Assembly (NCBI GenBank): GCA_021030915.1
Contig: JAGEMR010000015.1
Span: 372,001 to 436,000 of the forward strand
Reading direction: 5' to 3'
DNA from: Astrothelium macrocarpum
Taxonomy: Eukaryota; Ascomycota; Dothideomycetes; Trypetheliales; Trypetheliaceae
DNA length: 64,000 bases
Part shown: positions 1 to 11,328 of the stretch, piece by piece
How positions within the stretch are numbered: the stretch's first letter is position 1
Layout of the letters: each line of letters starts with the position of its first letter
Position numbers and translations under genes: made by a program
Notes under the pieces: model-generated
Told to the model about the DNA's origin: nothing
Database searches by the model: none
The model's input: the letters and a program-made list of their open reading frames with translations, nothing else

Positions 1-1083
1 CAGACTAGCAAGCTGATTCTCGAGTTATCTGACGAAGCTTAATAGTAAATTCCTATCGTTTACGGATTGGATTATGGACGTGCCGAGAAGGTGCATATCT
101 CCATAATGCTAGAGTACCTGTGACTATGCTGTTTACCCAACCCACTCGTGTCCAAGAGAATATTGTCAAAAACCTTGCCTTTAAAAAACTTTACGAAGAC
201 GAAAACTACGGTACCCAGGGTACTATTGAGGAAGCCGTGACTTGGTCTTTCTTACGTTTGTTTACCATGCTTACCGATTGGCACAATATCATCAAGGAAG
301 CTGAGAAGCGCTTACAGGCGGCTGTAAGTAATGGCCATCGCAAAAATGTCCAAATGACAAAAAAGTTGCTAAGATAGGATCCAGAGTTTCGATTCGGAGG
401 GCAATCATTTTCCTGTCAAATATCGGACCCGAACCATGCACAGAGAAGTCGACCGAATCTATGACTTAATGTCCTATCTCAGTTTCCATTCTCGCTCCTT
501 TCAGAAGCTCAGCAAACTCAAGGGAGATGCCAAAAAAGACACATCCAAGGGCGAAGAAGAGGACCCGGTTTGGGCGGATGTAGACGACGCGCTCGAAGAC
601 CTTGGTCAGGCCAAGGACCAACTCGATGGCCTAAAAGACCGCTTCAACAACCTCATCGAACTCGAGTTCAATATTGCCAACGCAACGCAATCAGAGAATT
701 CGCAGTTCCTCTCCGTTATTGCCACCCTTTTCCTGCCTGTTTCATATCTGGCGTCTATCTGGGGCATCACTACTATCACATTTACCCCGCTTGAGTATGT
801 CTACGTTGCTGTTCCAGTCTTTCTGATCAGTATTGTGTTCACAATCTTCTTTACATGGGCGGTCATGCGTTTTCAGAAGCTGTACTACAAATCGCGTAAA
901 GAACGACCAAACATCCAGCCCGGCGAGTTTACAATGCTGGGCGAGGAGATTCCAAACACAGCGGTCCCAACAGATGTTTCGCGAAGTAAGACGAAAGGCA
1001 GATTTGAGGGCGAGAAACAGATACTACAACCCGCGGGTACAAGGAATCGATCAAGGAGTCGGTCTCAAAGACGGTCGAGGTAG
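1..1083 (+). CDS. CorA-like divalent-cation transporter family membrane protein, 5' end incomplete
   Basis: This is the C-terminal part of a CorA/MIT-family-like protein. Supported exons run from about 114 to 323 and from 385 to 1083, around a 61-bp intron at 324-384 (GTAAGT donor, CTAAG branch site, CCAG acceptor). The protein has a long helical region with a Lys/Asp-rich linker, then two adjacent membrane spans (the first contains VIATLFLPVSYLASIWG, the second VAVPVFLISIVFTIFFTW), then an Arg/Ser-rich basic cytosolic tail. That two-helix C-terminus is the CorA pore layout. The pore signature GMN is absent: the equivalent loop reads G-I-T, so Mg2+ transport is not assured. The start lies off the window or behind another intron. 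Bases 1-23 could be an exon joined at about 113 across an intron 24-112, but that donor (GTTATC) is weak. Confidence 0.7.
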
Positions 1084-1362
1084 CGAGTTGTCTCGCTGCC
1101 CGGATCCTTTGCAGTGTATTTTTAAGTATCTAATCGTCAATTTGGAGCTAAAGACATTGGCCATGTATGCTCTCTGATGTATTTAGCCCGAAATGGAACA
1201 TTTAGGTTCACGTTACAAATGCCTTTATACCTGGATTTGTACACACCTAAAAGATTTATTTGTTCATACTCCACAGAAACATTCTATGCAAAGAAATCAT
1301 GTACCAGCAAACACAACCCCAGGGAACAGGATTGTCCGTCTTCGGGCCTATCACGATTCCAT

Positions 1363-3005
1363 CTACTTGATCCGGTCCAAGCGCGCACGATTGAAAGCAA
1401 TCTGGTCATCCACCGTATCGGTCTACACAAAATCAATCAGCCTCCAATCCACCACCAGAAACAGTGCCAGGAAGAACAACTCACCTTGCCAGTAATCCGA
1501 TCAATATGCTTATTCTGCTCATCCACCTCCCTCCCCATCGCGCGACCCAACTGCCCCAGCCGGCCCGCCGCGCCCTGCAACAAGTCCAAATTACCATCAA
1601 TCTCATTCTCGAGCTCGTCATCTTCGCTGTCTGCCTCAAACTGGTACTTGCTGCGCTCGGCCAGGTTCGCCTTGTTCCCGCCGCCGGCGATGGGGTTGCC
1701 GTTCATGTCGCGCGTGTACTCGGCTTGGCGCTGTTGCGAGCGGAAGGCCTCGCGCCGGGTGGCTTCGCGCTGCTCGCGCTCTGAATAGTGCTTGTCCATG
1801 ATGGCTTGGTCGCGGGCTTCGCGGCGTTTGCCGGCCGTGAAGGGGTTGGAGACGTGCATGCTGAGAGGTGTCAGTGTTTGTGTAGGAAGATGAAACAAGG
1901 GTGAACGGATGGGATATTTCAGGGTATTTGATTTTGTTGTAGGGATTGTAGTGTTCAAACGCAATGTCCTGGTATGGCTGGTGTGCGATCCTCTGTGATG
2001 AGTGTAATGAGCACTTACGCAAACATGGATTTGTTTAGCGTCTTCAACTCTCTCGCCTTTTCTTCTGCCAGACGATTCTGATCTGCATCATCGATTAGCT
2101 TCCATCATGCATACCCAGCATCATAGGGAAAATACTGGAGGCAAGATCCAAATTCTTCTCAGTATTATGGATCCGTTCGCCCTGCTCTCCTAACCTCGCC
2201 AAGGTGTTTCTTCCCGTCTCTTCCGCCTGAGCTGCGATTCGCAACGCATTTCGTGTCGACGCCACGTCCTGGTTCTTCAGCTGGCGAATCTGCTGTTTCG
2301 TCGCTTGCACATCCTCTGTACACAAATTAGCTGCCTTCTCCCAACTCCTCCCTGCACCTCTCCAATAAGAGACTTCCACAACGTACCTTCTTCTTCCTCC
2401 TCCGCCGTCAATTGCCTATCCCCATAAGCCCCATACCCTTGATTACTCCCCGCCCCATATCCTCCATACCCACCCTGCTCCTCCTCCCCAGCACCCCACG
2501 TACTTCCCCCAGCACCCCCTCCCTGCTGCTGCTGCGGTTGCTGCGTCTGCTGCGCCCTCTTCGCCGCCCCGCCAAACAACGCATCCCTCCCCGCGCTATC
2601 CTCCTCCACTCCACCCATCCCCCCATACCCACCCGCACGCCGCGCCGGCGCCGCTCCAGCCCCATCCTCTACCCCATATCTATTCCCACCATAACTGTTC
2701 TGTCCACCATAGCCTCCGCCACTGGCGCCGTACCCGCTGCTGCCACCGCCGTAGCCGCCACCGTAGCCGCCGGGCGGCACGGGGGACTTGTCGGCGCGGG
2801 CGGGCGCGCCAGAGGAGGGGTACGCGGGAGGGGAGGCGTATGGGTCGGAGGCTGCGGAGGGGGACTGTGCGTAGGGGTTCGAGGAGGAGGAGGAGGAGGA
2901 TTGCTTGCTGCGTTTGGAGAAGAGGGTGGCGCGGGCGGAGTCGGAGGTTGGGTCGGGGCCGGAGGGGTCGTCTTTGTTCTTTTTGGAGGAGAGGCCGAAG
3001 GGCAT
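1363..3005 (-). CDS. sec9: Plasma-membrane t-SNARE Sec9 (SNAP-25 family)
   Basis: Sec9 supplies the Qb and Qc SNARE helices that pair with syntaxin (Sso) and synaptobrevin (Snc) for exocytic fusion at the plasma membrane. Five exons: 3005-2387, 2315-2136, 2082-2019, 1860-1485 and 1422-1363, giving 432 aa. Residues 1-200 are a disordered Ser/Gly/Tyr-rich head with a poly-Ser run (GGA repeat near 2881-2910) and an acidic Glu stretch. Exon 2 carries the Qb helix (ATKQQIRQLKNQDVASTRNA), ending in NLDLAS, which joins precisely to NQNRLAEEKARELK in exon 3. Exon 4 holds the linker (NPFTAGKRREARDQAIMDKH) and the Qc helix, completed by exon 5 (VDDQIAFNRARLDRIK). There is no palmitoylated Cys cluster or membrane span, as in other fungal Sec9 proteins. 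The head is variable, so the start is the least certain part. Confidence 0.93.
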
Positions 3006-3690
3006 GGTGGTGAGAGTTTAGTCTGGTTTCTGGGGTTTTGGATGGTGGGGATTCTAAGGGTGGGAGGAGGGTGAAGGGATCAAAGACGGAGGCCTTTGTT
3101 GTTGGTGATGTGGCTGGTTTGGAGGAAACACTGGTGGGATTGAGGTCTAGAATGTGATGGAGCGGTCGATAGCGGATTGTTGACTGTAGTATGAGTTACT
3201 AGAAGAAAGTGAGCAAAAATTAGGTGTTGGTTGAGCAAAGTTGAAAAGTCAATGGGGGTGGAAGGTAGGAAGTTCAGGTACGCCAGGGTCTGACTTGGTA
3301 TGAGGGTATGAGTGGGGCTGTGTGAAGCCGCAGCGGCGGTTTGAAAGCCCCCGGCCCTGGCACGTCCGATGAAATGAGCGAAACCGCCACCTCCCTTCAA
3401 ATTCAAGGTATTGAAATATTTGGTGAATTCTTCAAATGAATCATCTCACAGAATCTAGTCGGCGGACTTGATTTGGACAATGTCTCTGACTATCGATGAT
3501 AACTGACCGAAGTACCGAGTATCAGTACTAGTACTGTACTCGTCAAACAATGGACATGAAGTGAATGAACCAATCCACCCCACACAGCACAAGCCCATCA
3601 AACATAAACGCCGTGCTGATACCCTCTCCGAAACACCGTCGATCCACTTCACTCCCTTAGATACTCCATTAGAATACAAATCACTGTCGA

Positions 3691-5216
3691 TCACTTCGAC
3701 TTGACCTCTCGTTTCAGCCGTCGCCGTTTCCGCTGTGCCGCGGTTATGGCTTCGGGCGTGAGATAGTCCTTTGGTAAAGTAAACTCGCGCTCTTCCAACT
3801 CCGGTAATGGGTATCCAAATGCAAGTGCCGTCCTACCATGACGACTCCGTCCAAGCGCAGCGTCTCGTAGATGCGGCTTTGCGTAAAACGAAGTGAACAG
3901 CTTCTCAGGAGATGGATTCCGGTCAGGTGCAGATAGCTTGAATTTCAGACGCGGCCATTTTTTGGCAGAACGCGCTTCAAGTTGGAGCTGGCGAGCAGCA
4001 GACGCGTCGATTTCGCTCGACGGTGGATCGTCAGCACTGCCAACATCGCCTTCATCCGCCTCGTCTTCTTCCTCAGCTTCCTCGCGCGCTTGTTGAGCCT
4101 GTTCCTTTTCCTGCTTCAGTCGTTTCTCCTCGTCTCGCCAAATCTTGAACTTGTCCACCAAAGCTTTCACTTCAGAGATAAAATACTTGCGCTTAGGCTC
4201 AAATTTCTTAGCCTCCGAGTCTGTCACACCAGTTATTCCCATGACCTTGAGCCAGTCGTAACCTCTGAGACCTTCCAACAATCGCTCCAATTGAACTTTT
4301 TCATGCATTGCCCGCTCCTTTTCTATGTTCCGTAGCTGTTTTTCTTTACGCTCCGCACGTCGATGAGCCTTAAAGTACACATTATCGCCCAATGGATCCT
4401 CCAGATCATGTGTTGTGTTACGATCGATTGTAGATACGTCCACTATTTGTGCACCATTAAACTGTTGCGACGGTCGTCTGGCTTGGGGAAAGTTTGTTCC
4501 ATTCGTCAGGCGGGATGATCCATTGGTTTTGGATTTACGGGACGAAGATGGTGCTTTTCCTGGTAATGAATCGGGTTGGGCGCTTTTGTGGGTCTTTGGT
4601 GGTTCGTCGATGATGTAGATTTCGGTATCGTTTTCGATGTATTCTTCGCCAGTCAGCCACTTCACTGCTTTGTCTTTTGGATTTACATACCATCTTCCAC
4701 CGGCGCATCAGTAATAATCTCATCATAGTTGGGAAAGTAGATGGAGAGCTCGCTTTTCAATTTGCATCCTCCGTCCTGAGATCGTAGTGTTCGCTTATCC
4801 AAAGCCCGGGTCCCCACTCGCTTTTCAGTCTGTGCGACTGTTTCCTCCGCCGTCGGTGTCGAGACTTGCGATGGTCCTGTAGAAATTTCGTCCTCGCGAA
4901 TGTTGAGCGTCGACCGGACACCATTGGTGATTTGCAGCAAATCTCCATGAGGTTGGGACGCGGAGATCTTGGTCGGAGGATGAACGCCATCACTGCTGAC
5001 ATGTGCGACATTGTATTTTCGAGGTGGCTTTGATTCAGCGTGGGATGGAGAAATTCGTAGCCTGGGCGCTTTTGCGAGATGACCATTCTGGCCATTATCC
5101 GGATCGTGCGTGGGCTCTCTGCGGCGTTTGGTGGTGTTTAGGCGTGTCGTTTCGGTCGCAACCTTTTCAGCATCTAGCCCGGCCGTCTGCCCACTGGAGG
5201 ACCTCAAATGAACCAT
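3691..5216 (-). CDS. SAS4-domain chromatin protein (Something About Silencing subunit 4-like)
   Basis: Two exons, 5216-4691 and 4643-3691, flank a 47-bp intron (GTATGT donor, CTGAC branch, GAAG acceptor); the splice restores a frame broken by a stop at about 4684. The N-terminal half is basic and low complexity. The diagnostic block lies in exon 2: a Glu/Lys helix, then GYDWLKVMGITGV, then EPKRKYFISEVKALVDKF, followed by a long charged coiled coil and a C-terminal block with FTSFYAKPHLRDAALGR. This matches the fungal SAS4-type family, which in yeast belongs to the SAS histone H4 acetyltransferase complex; the exact complex here is inferred. The start is uncertain. The frame ending ...TFDEALDHGSFE just upstream (ATG at 5241) also looks coding and would join if a 40-bp intron with a weak GTCCTC donor is real. 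The ATG at 5216 is the simplest choice. Confidence 0.78.
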
Positions 5217-5720
5217 GATCCAATGCCTCGTCGAATGTCATTTCGAAGGATGATGCATCCGATCGCGCAATCTTTTTGCTTGATTGTCGGACGGTTAGGG
5301 GGCTCCCGCCGTTCGTCAGTTTCCAGTTGACCGTTCTGGGTTTGGGCGAGCTCCTATTATGTGGCAAGAGCCAAGTCTGGGAGAGTACCGTCACAACCTT
5401 AGCATTGACATGGCCATCGCAAAAGCTTTCACACGACAAGTCGGTTGTGCGCAAGAAAGCACCGGGAATCTAAATATTTATCCATACACGAAATCGAACA
5501 TTAGAAAATATTGAACGGTATTTGGACCGTCTGCTATTGTCTGAGACCCATCTTGACTACATTCACGTAGCCGAGACCATACAGCAGAAACTATCTTGGC
5601 ATCTCCTGCCGCACCGAAGAGAACTATCTATCTGTTCCAACAACTCTGGCATTTTTGGCGCATTAATTGAAACATTATTGATTATGTATCCCGATACCTC
5701 GTCCAAAGGGTTTCCCCTAT
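5217..5720. other. Intergenic region between SAS4-like and YPT35-like genes
   Basis: About 500 bp. Bases 5217-5454 contain an open minus-strand frame that may be a 5' exon of the SAS4-like gene. I see nothing recognisable in the rest. Confidence 0.5.
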
Positions 5721-6535
5721 TTAGGAGAATAGAAACTCCTTGACTACAGGCGCGCCGGAAAATTCAGGATTGAGTAATATACAGCTGGTTAAACCAAGTC
5801 AGCTTGACCTGTCGCATTTGCGATTGGCAGACATACTGTAGAAAATAAGAAAGACCGGCTTTCCGTTTATCCAAAAATTGTGGTCGAAATTTTGCTGTAC
5901 GAGTCAGCCATATCAACAAACTGCCTCCCGTGCAGAAACATACAAACAACGCTTTTGGGCGGTAACGGAGGCATGGCAGCCTCTGCATGAGGAAATGTCT
6001 TGACTAGCTTTTTGCGAAAATCATCAAATTCAGAATACCTAGTCGGAGATCAGGTACTGGAAGGAGATGGCGGAGATTGAGGCGGCTTGCGCGCTTGAAC
6101 AAACCTTTTCATGATCGTCATTTTGCTCCCCTGTCGCCGAAATGATTAGTGAATCTGCTTGAAACATTTCATCCAAAAACCCCAAACCCTCAATTTACTT
6201 ACATTGAAGGTCTCGACGGTGCAATTCCAAACAACGTACGCTCCGACGCCCGTGCGATTGCCGCTCACAATCACATAGTCGTCAATGGATACATGCCGAG
6301 CCCACAGGGATTTGCACTGCTCCGAACCATCTTCGGTATGGTCCTCCAGCACGATTGGAGACGGTCGCACGAAATTGGTAGAGTTGTAGCTCGCCGAGGA
6401 GTCTGAGCGTTGATGTGCGTACCAGTATGGCGGAGGGACGACTATCTCCTGGCCAACGGTTTTGTCCGTTCCATGGCTAGTAATGACGCGACGATCAGCA
6501 CTGGAGAGGCGGCGGTAAGAAGGCAGCGACTCCAT
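5721..6535 (-). CDS. ypt35: PX-domain protein, YPT35 family
   Basis: Small PX (phosphoinositide-binding) protein. Yeast Ypt35 is an endosome/vacuole adaptor that recruits Vps13 through a PXP-type motif and PI3P. I assembled five exons (6535-6203, 6130-6105, 6038-5944, 5894-5837, 5784-5721), giving 191 aa. After a ~60-residue disordered N-terminus, the PX fold starts with SIDDYVIVSGNRTGVGAYVVW. The phosphoinositide-binding core RYSEFDDFRKKL spans the 26-nt exon 2 and exon 3, followed by the PPLPPK turn, KFRPQFLDKRKAGLSYFL, and a C-terminus CILLNPEFSGAPVVKEFLFS, all as expected for this family. Every splice keeps phase. The longest uninterrupted frame covers only the first 111 residues, so single-ORF searches would truncate it. 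A more upstream start through a TCCTAG acceptor at about 6541 is possible. Confidence 0.9.
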
Positions 6536-7519
6536 CCATCTAGGACGATGTGGAGGAGGGGCCGGTCAGGATAGCGGTGTTGGAGTTCGGGAAGACAAAG
6601 AGAAGTTTAAGCCGCGTCAAAGATGAAGAAAATAAGCTGTTACCCCACACCTTGACCTGACTGCTGACGGCACCCAAACAGAAGGCACGAGGTTTTGGGG
6701 TGGCAAGGAGAGTGGATTTGGCAATGCAGGGTGGCCGGAGAATTGGGTTGGATCGGTATCCATTCCCGTATCGGCGCTTTGCATTCAGGCAAGGATGAGG
6801 GGCAAGGGTGCTTGGACCAAATGGTTGGGAGGTAAACGGACGCCATCACATTGAAGGGGCCGCCGATTCGCTGCTTTGGTGCCGCTATCGTGAAAGCTGC
6901 AGATACAGACACATTGAAAGCAGTGAAAGGGTGGATGGACCAGCATTGAATGGGAGACACCTTTCTACCTCGAGCAATGGTGTACGCAAGCAATCAAGGA
7001 GGGCAGTAGCTTATCGCTGTGAGGCGCTCGTTCCCAGCGGTCCCAGCCATTCATGGACATGTGGATCTCAATAGGCTCGTCCTCGGCTGGCGGAATCTAA
7101 AGAATGTCCAGCGTCTGAGTGTAGTAGACCCTGCATGGTTGTCAGTGCTCTGCCCGGGCTAGCCGTATGCCCCCGCCTGCCTCCCATTTTTTATAATGCT
7201 TCAAGAACCCACCTGAGTAGAAGAATTCTCACAAAGCCCCCAAGAGACTCTTTAGATCTAGAGCTCACTCGTTTTGACTGTCACGAGTTCTTTTTACGGC
7301 ACCGGGTATACGATTGTAATTCTTAACGCTTTTCTTTCTTACTTCACCAGCCACAGCTTTTATCAAGGTTCGTTCATCACTCCATTACCTTCGATAGTTC
7401 CTACCCACAACTTGCCACTAGAATTATTTTTTAATTCTAGATTTCTGTTACTTTCTGCTGCTGACACTCCTCTTTTTCTCTAGCCACATCGACATCCAAA
7501 TCTCTTCGTCGAAGTCAAA
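6536..7519. other. Intergenic region, divergent promoters
   Basis: About 980 bp between the divergently transcribed YPT35-like and DUF7707 genes. It holds short open frames only, none with coding character. The stretch before 7520 is pyrimidine-rich (CTCTTTTTCTCTAG), typical of fungal core promoters or 5' leaders. Confidence 0.5.
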
Positions 7520-8180
7520 ATGTTCTCCTCAACCCTTATCGCCGTTACCTCCATCCTTACCTTCTTTGGCTCCACCACCGCACAGACCATTGATCCTAAT
7601 TCGGTTCCCATTGGCACAAGAGGTATGGGTCGATGCCTGTCAATACTCTCCTTAAACTTCATATTGATTTTTGAATCTAGACGCCTGGTGCACTGCCCAA
7701 ACCAGCTCCTGTCCCTTAATCTGCCTTCAGCAACCTGGAGCTACCGGGACCAACGAAAACTCTTGTGACCCCAATTCGCTCTCCTACACCTGTGTCTGCA
7801 ACAACAACGTCACTCCCAATGCCACGCAGTACACTCAGACGATCCCCTACTTTGAGTGTACCGAAGCCAACAATCAGTGTGTCGCCAACTGCGGTCAGAA
7901 TTCGGCTTGCCAGAGCAACTGCCGTACCCAGAATCCATGCGGTGCACAACAACCATACAAGGGCAATGCTACTGTGAGTAGTATTTTGGCTTCCATGTCT
8001 GCTGCAAGTGCTACCTCGTCTGCTGGCAGCGGATCAACTCAGACATTCAATGGTTTCGGAGGAGCTACGGCTACTGGATCCAGTGATGCTGCTGGTCGTG
8101 TGAGCTTTGAGCTTGGCTACCCTTACGGCTTTGCTACGATGGCTTTGTGCATCTTTGCAGGCTTTGCTATCTTTGTTTAA
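7520..8180 (+). CDS. Secreted GPI-anchored cysteine-rich protein, DUF7707 family
   Basis: Two exons, 7520-7622 and 7681-8180, with a 58-bp intron (GTATGG donor, TCTAG acceptor), give 200 aa. Residues 1-21 are a signal peptide (FSSTLIAVTSILTFFGSTTA, cut before QTIDP). The mature domain has the DUF7707 cysteine pattern: WCTAQTSSCPLICLQ, then SCDPNSLSYTCVCNN, YTQTIPYFECTEANNQC, and a CxxxCxxxC series ending NPCGAQ. A Ser/Ala/Thr/Gly-rich stalk follows, and then a hydrophobic C-terminus (YGFATMALCIFAGFAIFV), the usual signal for GPI attachment. The family is known only from ascomycetes and its molecular role is unknown; a cell-surface location is inferred from the signals. The start gives the signal peptide directly and sits in a good context (AAAATG). 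Confidence 0.9.
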
Positions 8181-8445
8181 GACCAATCTGGTTACAGGAG
8201 GCGGTCGTTTTTTTGCTCCTTTGCGATGTTAGCTGCATGGCGTTTAGCATGGAGGCATTGGGACTTTCCTTATCCACGGTCCTTTTCTCTAAAAAGTTGT
8301 TGAGCGTGCATCTGTCTGAGAATGTTTGCCATTTGTTTCTGCATAGCGAGCATTGTAATTAATATTGGATGGTATAATTCTAATGACGAGCGACTTGAGT
8401 TGGTAGGCAGGGTAGAAGGTATCTGACATCTGCATATATAATCCT

Positions 8446-10961
8446 TTACGAATGTCCATTAGCACTGGCACCTCCAACTTCTTGCCTTTGTAGTGCTGCT
8501 CCAACCATTCGATCTCCACTGATCATGTTTGTCGTTAGCACGACAATCTTCCTTCCTCTCCCTTCTTTCTCCAACTGTCCAGCCAAAAACCTGCAAGCTG
8601 CAACCTCTGCGTAACAAACACCTCCCACGAAGACGATGAGTGTGACTTTGTCCTTGTCCTTTTCCTTTCCAGCACCAGCGCCACTTCCCTTGAGAATAGC
8701 CCTCGCCTTTTCCCTGTCCTTCCCGTCCTTTCCCTCATTCCCTTGCTCAATCTCCACATTCGGTCCCTTGACATATCTCAAAGTATCTTCGAATGGCTTG
8801 AACCCAGACTTGACACCCAATGAAGCACTCACTCCTTCCTCCGCTACCTTTGCCTGTTGCACCACGCCCGCCGACGCCCTTGTCAGCGTCGCCAAATACC
8901 GTTTCAGCAACACACACTGGACCACGCGAATACTCAATGGCGCGTACCCACTATACGCATACGCGATATCCTGGGGTGCATGCTCATCCACATCATCCAC
9001 GATCAACCTCAACGCCCTTCTCAACGCCCCATAATCCGAGCTCCTCGCCACCTGTCCCCTCGCCTCCCCCATCCCCAACGCCCCACCGCCAGCCCTCACC
9101 ACCAACAACCCCATCTTCTCCAACGCCGCAAACACCACCAACATCCCCACCCCATACCCGGCCACCACCGCCCTCTTCAGCGCCTCCGCCTCTCTCGCCC
9201 TCAACCCCCCATTGACCACACTCTCCAAACACGCCAACCGCAGCACCGTCCGCACCCCGACCCCGCGCGCAATCAACTCCTCCACCTTCCCGACTCCCCC
9301 CGCCCCGAAAAACTCCATCCCGCTATTCGTCGCCGTCGACCCGGCCACAATCCCCTGCTGCACCTCGAGCGCGGCGCCCCACGTCTCGGCGCGCGTCACC
9401 CGCACCAGCTCCTCGGCGAGGGCGGTGTGGGTCTTGAGGCGCGCTTGCTCGGCTTGGTAGCCGGGGAGGCGGGCGACGAAGTCGCGGAGCTCCGCGACCG
9501 TCGGCTGCTGCTGCGACGGCTGCTGCTGGGCAGAGGTGGCGGAGGATTGTGGGGGTGGTGCTGGGCGGTGCGCGTCGTAGGTGGCTTGGAGGCGGCGCGC
9601 GAGCTGGTTGAGGAGGGCGCCGACGAGGGCGAAGTTGGTGTCGCGGAGGGAGGCGAAGAGCGGGTCAGCGGTGGCGTCGAGGGGGATTTTGCGCGTGAGT
9701 GGGGGTTGGGGGGTTTGCGGGGTGGAAGTGGTGGAGGGTGTGGTGGGAGGAGGTTGGGTGGTGCTGCTGCTGCTGGTGACGGAGGAGGGAGCGTCGATGT
9801 GGTTGTTGGTGATGGTGAAGACTTCGTCGAGGAGGCCTTCGTAGGTGAGTTGGGTGAGCAAAGGGGTCGCGGGATCGATGTCACGGTCGATTATGATGAC
9901 GTCTTCGATGGTGTTGCTGGGCTTAGACAGGAGGGAGGTCGTGCCAGTCGAGGAAGATGAGTCGACGGAGGCTTCGGTCCGCATGCGGATGAGGAGATCT
10001 ACGAGGCGTTTGGCGTTTTCACCTTTGCCTATGATGTGATTGAAGAGACCATAGTTTTGTTGGAGGATCATGAGTGCTTTTGCAGTGAGGAATATTGCAT
10101 TTGGGTCTTTCCGCTACCTTTTGTTAGTATTGTTCAACAAAGGTATGCTCCAGTTCAGGAGCTCACCAGGAAGAGGTCACCAAACGAATCCTCGAGTTGG
10201 AGCGACAATAGATCTTTTTCAAGTGGTATGAAATAGATTGGTAGTTCTGATAGATTGACATCACCTAGTACGCCATCTTCTTCCAGGATCTGGTTGGAGA
10301 TCAGAGTACGTCTGGGCACCCAGAAGATAGAGAATTCATGATCGATTTGCGAGCTTTGCCGTACATGCTTGATTTGCTCTTCAATATTATTGTCAGCATA
10401 CAAACGCTCGCTTCACATCTATGAGGCAAAATGAGGAGTGCTAGCGATCATGCTGTGTCAATCTTGGGACTTAGGACTAACATTGTAGAAAGAAAATTGA
10501 TTCTACAGCGTCTACTTTGCGGCCCCGTAGAAAATCATTAAGACCGCGTCTCGACAATTGATTTTCGTGATCTTCAAAACGAGTCCCAAAAAGCCTGAGT
10601 CCACTTCTGAATCAAAGAGACTTACCTGCTACTGCCTGGACCTGTCTAGGTTTTTCTCCTCGAATCAGAAACACAATATTTCTTTGTGACGTATCGACAT
10701 TTGCATTCTCAAGAAAGAAGACTTGGTTGACTCCATATTCCTGTAACGTCGAGTATTTTACAATTAGGTCTACAACTCCAGCCAGACCTTTCTCGACCAC
10801 TAGGTTTTTCTTTCCGCGCACCTAAGACGTTATTCAGTACCTTGCAAAAGGAAAGAACAGAAGAGACGAGCTGCCTTACTCACGCCTTCAAGAAGCCGAA
10901 GAAGATCCCTTCGCGCTTTTTGTGAAAGGTCATTGGGATTGAATGGCGCGACTGGAGCCAT
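8446..10961 (-). CDS. vps33: Vacuolar protein sorting protein Vps33 (Sec1/Munc18 family)
   Basis: Vps33 is the SM subunit of HOPS and CORVET, which proofread SNARE assembly at the vacuole and endosome. Four exons (10961-10884, 10821-10626, 10378-10167, 10113-8446) give 717 aa. Recognisable blocks in order: N-terminal KARRDLLRLLEGVRGKKNLV; QVFFLENANVD; EHEF-type segment with DHEFSIFWVPRRTLISNQIL; LPIYFIPLEKDLLSLQLEDS; RKDPNAIFLTAKALM starting exon 4; IIGKGENAKRLVDLL; IDRDIDPATPLLTQLTYEGL; and a C-terminal VTLIVFVGGVCYAEVAACRF. Two Ser/Thr/Pro/Gln-rich insertions sit around residues 255-285 and 330-355. The 247-bp second intron is long for this window, but frame and homology bridge it. The start codon is only 98 bp from transposon element 1, so the promoter is very short or lies inside the element. 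Confidence 0.93.
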
Positions 10962-11059
10962 GTGTAAGTCGCTCTTAGCCACCCGATGCTGCCTCAAGGT
11001 TGGTGACAGAGGCGGTGGCCCGAAGAGTGCACGGTCTACGTGACCAGCCCGTACTGGTA

Positions 11060-11083
11060 GGGGTTTTCTCGGCTGTGTGCACG
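11060..11083 (+). repeat. Left terminal inverted repeat of element 1
   Basis: 24 bp, beginning GGGGTTTTCTCGG and ending GTGCACG; it matches 13203-13226 in reverse complement without mismatch. Similarity continues imperfectly to about 11101 (second GTGCACAC). TA at 11058-11059 is the target-site dinucleotide. Confidence 0.85.
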
Positions 11084-11151
11084 TGACCGCTGTGTGCACA
11101 CCTCGAAATTCGTTCAACTCCACCATTTCGTACACGAATTACACCATCAAT

Positions 11152-11328
11152 ATGGGCTCGATTGAAGAAGCGATTGCAGCAGCAGATGCGCAGAAGCATT
11201 CTAATTACATCCAATTAATTAAAATTTATGAAATTGATCGTACAATATTATCACGGTGTCATAAAAGTGTTATCAAAGATTTTGAAAGAATTCAATTTGA
11301 ATTCCATATCAAATTTTCAGAATCATAA
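11152..11328 (+). pseudogene. Transposase N-terminus remnant of element 1 (HTH only)
   Basis: A 58-codon frame encoding a psq/pogo-like helix-turn-helix (IEEAIAAADAQKHSNYIQLI, then IYEIDRTILSRCHKS), which then degenerates and stops. It aligns position by position with the remnant in element 2. The catalytic DDE domain downstream is unreadable. Confidence 0.65.

Noticed and set aside
2412..3074. Plus-strand frame of 220 aa opposite Sec9
   Set aside because: Pro/Arg then Gly/Gly-rich antisense of the low-complexity Sec9 head.
8857..9960. Long plus-strand frame (367 aa) opposite VPS33
   Set aside because: Pro/His/Arg-rich low-complexity product of the GC-rich antisense of VPS33 exon 4; no domain.
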